The translations under genes were made by a program, and so were the position numbers. Source: Roseburia_D sp964388945 (GTDB lineage: Bacteria > Bacillota > Clostridia > Lachnospirales > Lachnospiraceae). From it: DNA of 56,306 nucleotides. Below the pieces are notes generated by a model. It saw only the letters and a list, made by a program, of their open reading frames with translations. It did no database searches and was not told where the DNA came from. The stretch covers positions 1-56,306 of the forward strand of contig CAYMCM010000006.1 in assembly GCA_964388945.1 (NCBI GenBank), read 5' to 3'. Below, one piece after another: positions 33,510-41,018 of this stretch. How positions within the stretch are numbered: the stretch's first letter is position 1; each line of letters starts with the position of its first letter.

Positions 33510-34557
33510 TTTAAATTTTTATAAAAAATGGATTCAGATGACGGCGAAGCGGCAGATAAAGAAGCCATCTTTTTATCTTTTTCTTGCGGGTGTGATCTTT
33601 CTTTTATATCTCGTGCAGAATATGATCCTGCCGCATGCAGAGAATACGCGTATCGGACTTTTTGCGGAGGATGGCATTTATGCACAGAAAACGAAAGAGG
33701 CGTTGCTGAAGAAAGAGAGCGGGCTTACATTTTGTGCAGTTTCTACGGAAGAGGAATTAAAACGGGCAGTTTACCGGGGAGAGTATGACTGTGGCTTTAT
33801 TCTGCCGGAGGATCTGGATGATGCGATGGCGGAGGAACAGTTAAAGGACAGCGTTACATACGTTTACAGCACCGCTACCACGAAGGGATCAGTGGCAAAA
33901 GAGAGCGTGTATGCCGTGTTATTTCGTTATCTAAGTGCTGGGATCTTAAAAGAGCAGGCTGAAAATGGAGAATTGTTTGCAGAGCAGAGCATCGGGGCGG
34001 CAGAGGCTGTCCTTGCGGCGAATGAGTATTATCTGGGCGGAGATGAGATATTTACGGTAAACTTTGTGGAAGCAGAACGCGCGGAGATGGCAGAGAATGC
34101 AGGTACAGCAGAAAGCGGACAGAAATCGGTGGAAAAAGCAGGAAGTTCAGATGCCGCCGCAGGCGTACTTGCAAACTGCGTTTTTGCCGCGGCACTTCTC
34201 TATGGCAGATATAGGTTTGGGACGGAATACGGGACGGTCGGAAAGAAGCTGCCAAAAAGAACACGGGAAATGATCCGGTTTTTGCAGATCTTAATACCGC
34301 TTCTGCTGCTTTTTGTTCCGCTTACGATACTTTCGGATGCATTGCGTGGGAAAAAGATACTGCTTTTGATGTTTTTGTCCGCAGTCTGGTCTTATCTTTT
34401 TTCTGCGTGTTTTCGGGACGAACAGAAATATCTTTGCGCGATGCTCGGAGCACTTGTGGCAAGTGTGCTGTTTACACCCGGATTTTTTGATTTTTCCGTG
34501 TATGTTCCGGCGGTCGGGGTACTGCAGAAGGTGTTTCCGGTGAATTATTTTTGGTGA
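33490..34557 (+). CDS. ABC-2-type permease, second subunit
   Basis: About 355 residues with the same plan as its neighbour: an N-terminal helix (FYLFLAGVIFLLYLVQNMI), an outer domain, then several helices. An unusual Ala/Glu/Ser-rich stretch (AEMAENAGTAESGQKSVEKA) sits before the membrane block. The C-terminus ends LQKVFPVNYFW, shorter than the sister protein by roughly one helix. I choose ATG 33490, inside the end of the upstream gene; the longer frame starts at a TTG. The two permeases probably form a heterodimer. Confidence 0.8.
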   Translation: MKKQKDNLNFYKKWIQMTAKRQIKKPSFYLFLAGVIFLLYLVQNMILPHAENTRIGLFAEDGIYAQKTKEALLKKESGLTFCAVSTEEELKRAVYRGEYDCGFILPEDLDDAMAEEQLKDSVTYVYSTATTKGSVAKESVYAVLFRYLSAGILKEQAENGELFAEQSIGAAEAVLAANEYYLGGDEIFTVNFVEAERAEMAENAGTAESGQKSVEKAGSSDAAAGVLANCVFAAALLYGRYRFGTEYGTVGKKLPKRTREMIRFLQILIPLLLLFVPLTILSDALRGKKILLLMFLSAVWSYLFSACFRDEQKYLCAMLGALVASVLFTPGFFDFSVYVPAVGVLQKVFPVNYFW

Positions 34558-34619
34558 TCGTGACAGCAATATAGAATGACGGCTTGTTGGTTTTTCTGCG
34601 GTGTGATAAAAGGACTGCA

Positions 34620-34855
34620 GGGAAATCAGGCAAGGCGGTTTACCCAAACTTCGGAGTAATGAGAGTTACGAAAGAAGGGAGGGGATGCTATGGTTACATA
34701 TTCTGATCTGATTCAGTTTTGTATCTTGATAGTCACCCTTATTGGTCTCATTCATGAGATACATAAGGATAAAAAATGACCGCCACACCCGCCAGTGTGA
34801 CGGTCGGCTGCTAAGCAGCTAACTCAACATAATGGGTGAACCGCTTTGGTTTCCC
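34620..34855 (+). other. Long-range complementary ends of the toxin transcript
   Basis: 34631-34645 can pair with 34834-34848 (15 pairs, two of them G-U), and 34620-34625 (GGGAAA) with 34850-34855 (TTTCCC). The two arms flank the toxin reading frame, so the mRNA 5' and 3' regions can close into a loop. Confidence 0.6.
34690..34779 (+). CDS. Putative holin-like toxin peptide (type I toxin, Hol_Tox-like)
   Basis: A 29-residue peptide beginning MVTYSDLIQF, with one hydrophobic helix (FCILIVTLIGLI) and a charged tail HEIHKDKK. The MVTY start, the single helix and the basic C-terminus fit the family annotated as putative holin-like toxins, small membrane peptides of type I systems. A very strong ribosome site GGGAGGGG lies 5 bases before the ATG. 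The stop codon lies in the hairpin that terminates a convergent antisense RNA (34771-34861). Too short for usual gene finders, it is easily missed. Confidence 0.75.
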   Translation: MVTYSDLIQFCILIVTLIGLIHEIHKDKK

Positions 34856-34861
34856 TTTTAT
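34771..34861 (-). ncRNA. Putative antisense RNA antitoxin
   Basis: A minus-strand transcript of about 90 nt starting near 34861 and ending at the terminator at 34805-34771: GACCGTCACAC/GTGTGGCGGTC stem followed by T6. It overlaps the last codons and the 3' untranslated region of the toxin mRNA, including the 3' arm of the long-range stem. The convergent 3' overlap is the arrangement of type I pairs such as txpA/ratA and bsrG/SR4. Confidence 0.6.
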
Positions 34862-34867
34862 AGTGTT

Positions 34868-34896
34868 ATTATAACATAGAGATAGTAATTGTTCAA
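34868..34896 (-). promoter_or_regulatory. Sigma-A promoter of the antisense RNA
   Basis: On the minus strand TTGAAC (34896-34891), a 17-bp spacer and a perfect TATAAT (34873-34868). Confidence 0.7.
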
Positions 34897-34977
34897 AGAA
34901 AAATTTTCGAGCAGTAAGTTATCGCATAGGCACAGAAGATATGCTATACTGTGTCTATGAAAAAACGGAGGAACGAT

Positions 34978-35201
34978 ATGCTAATAAGAACAGCTACGAA
35001 AGATGATTTGAAGCATATAATTTCTGGCTTATGTTTGATAACAAAAGACTCATTGCGTTTGTTGATGGTATGGTGACTAATCAGCCTGATTTAAAAGATG
35101 AAATGTATGATAACGCATCCATGCATGATGAGAATGGTGACTGGCAGATGATATTCGGAGTAAATACAATTTCAGAGTATAGAAGAAACGGATATGCATG
35201 A
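34978..35201 (+). pseudogene. Decayed GNAT acetyltransferase gene
   Basis: A strong ribosome site CGGAGGAACGAT leads to MLIRTATKDDLKHI, a typical GNAT start, but the frame then runs out at 35076. The continuation is found in another frame as FWLMFDNKRLIAFVDGMV, through DLKDEMYDNASMHDENGDW to YRRNGYA, followed by a stop at 35199-35201. In intact relatives about 25-30 residues separate the first two parts, and the acetyl-CoA domain continues well beyond GYA. So there is an internal deletion with a frame change and a truncated 3' end. The sequence is AT-rich relative to the flanks. Confidence 0.75.
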
Positions 35202-35701
35202 TTGTTTCAGTTTGTATCTTTATCTTTGGTACACCAACATGTAAAACAATAGGAAATTATATTGCTAATTATTTTTCTGCCGGTTTCTTCTTTGTTGGAG
35301 CAATTTTATGTATCTATGCGGTAAAAAAGAAAGTTATCGTATACAAAGGTAGAATAGTATATTGCACAATTTGTAAAAAAGTAGAGTACAAACCATCGGA
35401 AGTATACAGCTCAAATACGAAGATTGTTCAGATAGATTATCGTGATGAGATGGGTGGCTGGACAAGTACAGAAGATAAAGTCACTATTTTTTGCAATCGT
35501 GATGGTAAGAAGCTGTTTGTATTTGGTCTTGCCTATGAGAATGTGCAGAGGTTAGAGAAAACTGTAACAAACAATATTCATTTTTGTAATGAAAATTTGT
35601 TTGAACTTCAAAGACACGTTGCAAACAGAACCTGTATTATAGGAAATGTTATTGGGATTTTTCTTATATTCTGTGCTTTGCTGATACTGATATTTGGGTG
35701 A
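35198..35701 (+). CDS. Membrane protein of unknown function, possibly 5' truncated
   Basis: 167 residues with hydrophobic segments near the N-terminus (residues 2-12 and 26-44) and at the C-terminus (146-166), and a soluble middle part of about 100 residues (KKVIVYKGRIVYCTICKKVEYKPSEV, MGGWTSTEDKVTIFCNRDGKK). This middle resembles a small PH-like beta domain, but no family is assigned. The ATG overlaps the stop of the GNAT remnant (ATGA) and has only a weak ribosome site. The gene may therefore have lost its own 5' end when it was joined to the pseudogene. A good terminator follows at 35747-35779. Confidence 0.55.
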   Translation: MIVSVCIFIFGTPTCKTIGNYIANYFSAGFFFVGAILCIYAVKKKVIVYKGRIVYCTICKKVEYKPSEVYSSNTKIVQIDYRDEMGGWTSTEDKVTIFCNRDGKKLFVFGLAYENVQRLEKTVTNNIHFCNENLFELQRHVANRTCIIGNVIGIFLIFCALLILIFG

Positions 35702-35746
35702 TTTTGCGATTCAAATTCCGGTCACAACTTAATAACAAACTTACAC

Positions 35747-35779
35747 AGCACTTTAGCCAATAGGTTAGAGTGCTTTTTT
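35747..35779 (+). terminator. Rho-independent terminator after the membrane protein gene
   Basis: A 12-bp stem (35747-35758 with 35763-35774, two G-U pairs), loop AATA and a T6 run. The rest of 35780-36036 holds no recognisable gene. It carries a TATAAT near 35973 that may be the -10 of the ATPase operon promoter. Confidence 0.8.
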
Positions 35780-36036
35780 CATGCCATGAAAGGAGGGGAT
35801 TGAAGCATACCGCACTGGGGAAAGCCCGGTTAATCATTACAACAGGCATTGCCAGATAATCATATAGTAACAAATAACAAGGACAGAGAGGAATGTATAT
35901 ATTCCATTCGGAAATCAGCCGGATTGGGGCTGTAAAATATCGAAAAATGAGAAATGATTCTTTCTTCCATTTCATGTATAATTTGCCGCCGAACAGCGCA
36001 AAAATATATTAAATTCAAAAAGATGAGGAAAAAGCT

Positions 36037-36444
36037 ATGTTAAAGAGGTTAAATGATGCACTGCCCGGTCTTGTAGGCGGCATTCTGCTCTACGGGGCAC
36101 TGATCTGGGCAGGCGCAATCTGGTTTGTATCGGACCGGATATTTTTTACGGCGGGACTTGCGGTCGGGATCGTGCTTGCGATCGGAATGGCAGTTCATAT
36201 GGCGTGGGTGCTTTTTGATGTCGTTAATTTCACGGATGCGAAAAAAGCTGGCGGACGTATTCTTGCAAAGTCAATCCTGCGCTATGTGGTGGTGATCGGG
36301 ATATTTGTGTGGCTGTATATTTCCGGTTTCGGAAGCCTTGTGGCGGCGTTTGTCGGTATGCTGGGGTTAAAGATTGCGGCATATTTGGAACCGGTGGTTC
36401 AGCGGACATTTGCAAAGGTAGGAGGTGAGTCGGTTGACAAATGA
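36037..36444 (+). CDS. ATP synthase subunit I-like membrane protein
   Basis: 135 residues with four hydrophobic segments (LVGGILLYGALIWAGAIWFV, FFTAGLAVGIVLAIGMAVHM, YVVVIGIFVWLYISGFG, LVAAFVGMLGLKIAAYL). The position directly before atpB and the four-helix plan fit AtpI/UncI, which helps assemble the c-ring. The sequence match itself is not strong. GAGGAAAAAGCT precedes the ATG. The stop overlaps the start region of atpB. Confidence 0.65.
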   Translation: MLKRLNDALPGLVGGILLYGALIWAGAIWFVSDRIFFTAGLAVGIVLAIGMAVHMAWVLFDVVNFTDAKKAGGRILAKSILRYVVVIGIFVWLYISGFGSLVAAFVGMLGLKIAAYLEPVVQRTFAKVGGESVDK

Positions 36445-37147
36445 TGTCGATTTCATGATACATGGGATATTTTCTTATCAATTCTTCGGACATACCGTCT
36501 GGATCACGACATCCCATGTGTGCATTCTGATCGTGATGCTGCTTCTTCTTATCTTTGCGTTTGCGGCAAACCGGAGACTTGCGCAGGCGGCGGAAGTGCC
36601 TGCCGGATTTCAGAATGTGGTTGAGCTTATCGTGGAAAAATTAGATGGTATGGTAGATGGAACAATGGGAAAAGAAGTCGGAGCAAAATTTTCCAATTAC
36701 ATCGGAACGGTTTTTCTATTTGTGTTATTGAGCAATGTCGCCGGGGTTTTTGGTTTAAGACCTCCAACGGCGGATTATGGAACAACACTTGCGCTTGCAC
36801 TCATCACATTTGCGTTGATCCAGATCACAAAAATAAAGAACCGGAGTGCCGGATTTATCTGGCGTGATCTGTGTTCCCCACTGCCGCCGTGGCTGCCGCT
36901 CTGGGCACCCATCAATGTGATCAGTATGATCGCAGTACCCATATCGTTGTCACTTCGTCTCTTCGCGAATGTGCTCTCAGGGACGGTCATGCTGGCACTG
37001 GTTTACGGACTGCTTGGCAGGCTGGCATTTATCTGGCCTGCGGCGCTCCATATCTATTTTGACTTGTTTTCGGGAGCGATCCAGACATATGTATTCTGTA
37101 TGCTGACGATGACTTATATCGGTCAGAATTACGAAGCAGAGTCTTAG
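36434..37147 (+). CDS. atpB: F1Fo-ATP synthase subunit a
   Basis: About 237 residues, polytopic. The essential Arg for ion transfer is in SLSLRLFANVLSGTVML, and the C-terminal helix has DLFSGAIQTYVFCMLTMTYI. The start is probably TTG 36434: a perfect GGAGGTGA stands 5 bases upstream. The GTG at 36425 lies inside that Shine-Dalgarno, although it is in frame. The gene begins within the end of the AtpI-like gene, so it is translationally coupled. Confidence 0.94.
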   Translation: MTNDVDFMIHGIFSYQFFGHTVWITTSHVCILIVMLLLLIFAFAANRRLAQAAEVPAGFQNVVELIVEKLDGMVDGTMGKEVGAKFSNYIGTVFLFVLLSNVAGVFGLRPPTADYGTTLALALITFALIQITKIKNRSAGFIWRDLCSPLPPWLPLWAPINVISMIAVPISLSLRLFANVLSGTVMLALVYGLLGRLAFIWPAALHIYFDLFSGAIQTYVFCMLTMTYIGQNYEAES

Positions 37148-37195
37148 AAAAATCAGGTAAGGAAATTTAAAAAGGAAAATCAGGAGGAAAGAAAA

Positions 37196-37450
37196 ATGAA
37201 TATTACAGGAACAGATTTGATATTGGCATGCTCGGCGATCGGCGCGGGACTTGCGGTCATTGCAGGTATCGGACCGGGGATCGGACAGGGTATCGCTGCC
37301 GGTTACGGCGCGTCTGCGGTAGGGCGTAATCCCGGAGCAAAATCTGATATTATGTCAACCATGCTGCTCGGACAGGCAGTTGCGGAGACAACCGGTCTGT
37401 ATGGACTTCTGGTTGCCATGCTGCTCATGTTTGTAAAACCGTTTGTCTGA
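37196..37450 (+). CDS. atpE: F1Fo-ATP synthase subunit c, sodium-type
   Basis: 84 residues forming two helices joined by the polar loop GRNPGAK. The ion site shows Q31 in GIGPGIGQG, then V62, E64, T65, T66 and Y69 in QAVAETTGLYG. This is the same ligand set as in Na+-coupled c-rings of Ilyobacter and Propionigenium, with Thr in place of Ser66. Proton-type rings usually lack this Gln and Ser/Thr pair. CAGGAGGAAAG precedes the ATG. Confidence 0.95.
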   Translation: MNITGTDLILACSAIGAGLAVIAGIGPGIGQGIAAGYGASAVGRNPGAKSDIMSTMLLGQAVAETTGLYGLLVAMLLMFVKPFV

Positions 37451-37502
37451 GATATTTCGGGAATAGAGCGGTGTTGTGGGAAAGGAGGCCTGAATTATTA
37501 TT

Positions 37503-38018
37503 ATGACAAGGTTATTTGAACTGGATTTTCAGCTTCTTCATGATACGGTGCTTCTGGCAGTTTCGGTATTTTTTCTGTGTGCGGCGTTGTCCTATCTGCT
37601 GTTTGAACCCGCCCGGAAACTCTTACGGGAACGCTCAGAGCACATTGGAAATGATCTTCGAGCTGCCGGAAAAGAAAAAGAACAGGCGCAGGTCTATCGG
37701 ACATCCTATGAGGAACGTTTAAAAAAGGCGGACGCAGAGGCAGAGGACATCATAAGCGGCGCAAGGAATAAAGCAAGAAAACAGGAAGAAAAGATCATAG
37801 ATGAGGCGAAGGCGGAGCGGCAGCGGATCTTAACCCGTGCAAAAGAGGAAGCAAAACTTGAAAAAGAACGTGCCGCGGATGAAATGAAGCGGGAAATGAT
37901 CGCCATTGCATCCATGATGGCGGCAAAGGCAGTCAGCGTCTCCATGAAGCCGGAGATCCAGAACGCACTGGTGGAAGAAACCATACGGGAAATGGGGGAG
38001 CACACATGGCGAGGGTAG
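37503..38018 (+). CDS. atpF: F1Fo-ATP synthase subunit b
   Basis: 171 residues: an N-terminal membrane helix (about 12-35, TVLLAVSVFFLCAALSYLL) and a long charged coiled coil (ERLKKADAEAEDIISGARNKARKQEEKII...). It is the peripheral stator stalk. The AAAGGAGG lies 14 bases before the ATG, with three ATT codons in frame between, an oddly long spacing. The end overlaps atpH by 13 bases. Confidence 0.93.
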   Translation: MTRLFELDFQLLHDTVLLAVSVFFLCAALSYLLFEPARKLLRERSEHIGNDLRAAGKEKEQAQVYRTSYEERLKKADAEAEDIISGARNKARKQEEKIIDEAKAERQRILTRAKEEAKLEKERAADEMKREMIAIASMMAAKAVSVSMKPEIQNALVEETIREMGEHTWRG

Positions 38019-38572
38019 CAGAAGAAATCTATGGAGAGGCATTGTTTCTTTCGGCGCGTGAGAGCGGTCGGATCGAAGAGAGACAGAAAGAAGCTGAGGG
38101 TATCCGGGAAGCGTTGGCGGAGGAAAAGGAGTTTATGCAGTGGATGGTGCGGCCGGGCATGGAAAAGGAAGAAAAAGAAGCCATGCTCATGCAGATTTTT
38201 TCAAAGACAGTGTCGGAGGAAATGTGCAGATTTTTACAGCTTGTTATAAGAAAAGGTCATTTTAAGGAGATTGACCGGATCTTATCGTGTTTTCTGATCA
38301 AAGTAAAGGAATATAAAAAGATCGGTGTTGTTTTGGTGACAACAGCGGCAGAATTAAGTGAAAAACAAAAAAAAGCACTGAAACAGCGGCTTCTTGAAAC
38401 GACAGATTATCCGTCACTGGAACTGCATATCACGGTAGATCCGTCGTTGATCGGAGGCATGGTGATACGCATTGGTGACCGGATTCTGGATGGCAGTGTA
38501 AAGACGAGACTAAAGGAGCTTAGTGCGGAATTATCAAAAATACAGTGGAAAGCAGGTGAGGGTGCTTCGTGA
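38006..38572 (+). CDS. atpH: F1Fo-ATP synthase subunit delta
   Basis: 188 residues. The N-terminal helical domain begins MARVAEEIYGEALFLSA and the C-terminal part has the conserved VDPSLIGGMVIRIGDRILDGSVKTRLKEL. It links the stator to the F1 head. It overlaps atpF by 13 bases and atpA by 4 (GTGA). Confidence 0.94.
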   Translation: MARVAEEIYGEALFLSARESGRIEERQKEAEGIREALAEEKEFMQWMVRPGMEKEEKEAMLMQIFSKTVSEEMCRFLQLVIRKGHFKEIDRILSCFLIKVKEYKKIGVVLVTTAAELSEKQKKALKQRLLETTDYPSLELHITVDPSLIGGMVIRIGDRILDGSVKTRLKELSAELSKIQWKAGEGAS

Positions 38573-40089
38573 ATTTGAAACCAGAAGAAATAAGCTCCGT
38601 GATCCGGGAGCAGATAAAAAAATATGATATGCGGCCGGAAACTGCGGAAGCGGGTACAGTGATTCAGGTGGCAGATGGGATTGCCCGTATTCATGGATTG
38701 TATTCGGCAATGCAGGGAGAATTGCTGGCATTTCCGGGAGAGATTTTCGGGATGGTATTGAACCTGGAGGAAGATAATGTCGGTGCGGTACTGCTTGGAG
38801 ATGCAAAAAATATCAACGAAGGCGATACCGTAAAGGCAACCGGGCGCGTAGCGGAGATTCCGGTGGGCGATGAACTGCTTGGGCGTGTGGTAAATGCACT
38901 CGGACAGCCGATTGACGACAAAGAGCCGATTGCAGCAAAGCGTCACCGTCCGATCGAGCGTGTGGCGTCCGGGGTATTATCCAGAAAATCTGTGGATACC
39001 CCGCTTCAGACCGGAATCAAGGCGATCGATGCGATGGTTCCGATCGGACGCGGACAGCGTGAACTTATCATCGGAGACCGTCAGACCGGAAAAACAGCGA
39101 TCGCACTGGACGCGATCATCAACCAGAGAGGTCAGGGCGTGAAATGCGTCTATGTTGCGATCGGACAGAAGGCATCGACAGTCGCCTCGATCGTAAGAGT
39201 CCTTGAAGATCATGGGGCAATGGAATATACAACCGTCGTTGCATCAACGGCAAGTGAATTGGCTCCGCTTCAGTATATTGCGCCGTATGCGGGATGTGCG
39301 ATCGGAGAGGAATGGATGGAAAACGGAGAGGATGTGCTGATCGTTTATGATGACTTAAGCAAACATGCGGCAGCATACCGTACACTTTCGCTGTTGCTCA
39401 AAAGACCGCCGGGACGTGAGGCATATCCTGGGGATGTCTTTTATCTGCATTCGAGACTGTTGGAGCGGGCAGCACGGCTGTCAGATCCGCTCGGCGGAGG
39501 TTCGCTTACGGCACTGCCGATCATCGAAACGCAGGCGGGTGATGTCTCAGCGTATATCCCTACCAATGTCATTTCCATCACGGATGGTCAGATCTATCTG
39601 GAAACAGAACTGTTCAATGCGGGCATCCGTCCTGCGATCAACGCGGGCTTGTCGGTTTCCCGTGTTGGTGGTGCCGCACAGATCAAAGCAATGAAAAAGA
39701 TCGCATCACCGATCCGTGTAGAACTTGCGCAGTACCGGGAGCTTGCAGCTTTTGCACAGTTTGCATCGGAGTTAGATGCGGCGACCAAAGAAAAACTTGC
39801 TCAGGGAGAACGCATCCGTGAAGTGTTGAAACAGCCGCAATATCATCCGATGCCGGTGGAAAAGCAGATCATTATTTTATATGCTGCCACGAATAAATAT
39901 CTGTTGGATATTCGCGTGGAGGATATTTTAAGGTTTGAGGAGGCATTATTTGTCGAGATCGAGACAAATGCTCCGGAAATTTTTGAAGCCATAGGGGAGG
40001 AAAAACAGCTAAATGAGGAAATGGAGAAAAAGCTGATTGAAAGGATCGAGGCGTGCAGGAGAGCTTTCACAGAAAGGAAGGATAAGTAA
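38569..40089 (+). CDS. atpA: F1Fo-ATP synthase subunit alpha
   Basis: A 506-residue non-catalytic nucleotide-binding subunit. The beta-barrel is at the N-terminus (VIQVADGIARIHGLYSAMQGE), the P-loop is GDRQTGKTAIALDAI, and YDDLSKHAAAYR and RPPGREAYPGDVFYLHSRLLERAAR follow. The start is GTG 38569, overlapping the atpH stop. The length is normal. Confidence 0.96.
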   Translation: MNLKPEEISSVIREQIKKYDMRPETAEAGTVIQVADGIARIHGLYSAMQGELLAFPGEIFGMVLNLEEDNVGAVLLGDAKNINEGDTVKATGRVAEIPVGDELLGRVVNALGQPIDDKEPIAAKRHRPIERVASGVLSRKSVDTPLQTGIKAIDAMVPIGRGQRELIIGDRQTGKTAIALDAIINQRGQGVKCVYVAIGQKASTVASIVRVLEDHGAMEYTTVVASTASELAPLQYIAPYAGCAIGEEWMENGEDVLIVYDDLSKHAAAYRTLSLLLKRPPGREAYPGDVFYLHSRLLERAARLSDPLGGGSLTALPIIETQAGDVSAYIPTNVISITDGQIYLETELFNAGIRPAINAGLSVSRVGGAAQIKAMKKIASPIRVELAQYRELAAFAQFASELDAATKEKLAQGERIREVLKQPQYHPMPVEKQIIILYAATNKYLLDIRVEDILRFEEALFVEIETNAPEIFEAIGEEKQLNEEMEKKLIERIEACRRAFTERKDK

Positions 40090-40091
40090 AG

Positions 40092-40955
40092 ATGGCTTCG
40101 ATGCGGGATATTAAACGGAGAAAGAACAGCATACAGAGCACACAGCAGATCACAAAGGCAATGAAACTCGTATCGACGGTAAAGTTACAGAAAGCAAAGG
40201 AGCGGGCAGAAGAAACAGAGCCGTATACAACGTATATGTATCGCACCGTAAATGCTATGCTCGCGCGCTCCGCGCATATGGAGCATCCTTATTTAAACGC
40301 CGGAAGCTCAAAAAAGAAGGGGGTCGTTGTCATCACGGCAAACCGTGGGCTTGCGGGGGGCTATAATGCCAATCTGGTAAAGCTTATTACAGACGGATCT
40401 TTCAAAAAAGAGGATGTACTGCTCTATGCGATCGGAACCAAAGGGAGAGAGGCGTTAGAGAACCTCGGATATCAGGTGCGCAAGGATGTTTCTGAAATGT
40501 TAGAGGTGCCTGCCTATGAAGATGCTGCAGATTTGTGTGAGAAACTTCTTTCCGATTTTTTGTCCGGAGAGATCGGAGAGATCTATCTTGTATACACACA
40601 TTTTAAAAATACGGTGGTGCAGGAACCGGTGCGGATGCGTTTGATCCCAGTAGAGTGTGTGCAGAATCAAGGCGACGAAGAATTGGAGGATGCCGCACTT
40701 ATGAATTATGAACCGGATGAAGAGGAAGCGGTGGAAAAGATCATTCCGCTATATCTGACCAGTCTGATTCATGGTGCGCTGTTAGATGCGGCAGCCAGTG
40801 AAAATGCTGCCCGGATGCAGGCGATGGAGGCGGCGAGCGGAAATGCTGAGGAGATCATCGAGGCGCTGACCTTACAGTTTAACCGGGCAAGACAGAGTAC
40901 CATCACACAGGAATTGACGGAGATTATCGCCGGAGCGCAGGAAAATCTGGAATAA
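40092..40955 (+). CDS. atpG: F1Fo-ATP synthase subunit gamma
   Basis: A 287-residue central shaft. The N-terminal helix MRDIKRRKNSIQSTQQITKAMKLVSTVKL and the C-terminal AMEAASGNAEEIIEALTLQFNRARQSTITQELTEIIAGA are diagnostic. GAAAGGAAGG precedes the ATG, which lies 2 bases after the atpA stop. Confidence 0.95.
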   Translation: MASMRDIKRRKNSIQSTQQITKAMKLVSTVKLQKAKERAEETEPYTTYMYRTVNAMLARSAHMEHPYLNAGSSKKKGVVVITANRGLAGGYNANLVKLITDGSFKKEDVLLYAIGTKGREALENLGYQVRKDVSEMLEVPAYEDAADLCEKLLSDFLSGEIGEIYLVYTHFKNTVVQEPVRMRLIPVECVQNQGDEELEDAALMNYEPDEEEAVEKIIPLYLTSLIHGALLDAAASENAARMQAMEAASGNAEEIIEALTLQFNRARQSTITQELTEIIAGAQENLE

Positions 40956-41018
40956 AACTTCCGGATAAAAAAGTCTGGAATGAGGAAATCTGGAATTGAG
41001 AATAAGGAGTAGCAGGAA

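Noticed and set aside
35800..35861. 20-codon TTG frame after a GGAGGGG (LKHTALGKARLIITTGIAR)
   Set aside because: The Shine-Dalgarno sits only 1-3 bases from the TTG, too close for initiation, and no family resemblance is seen.
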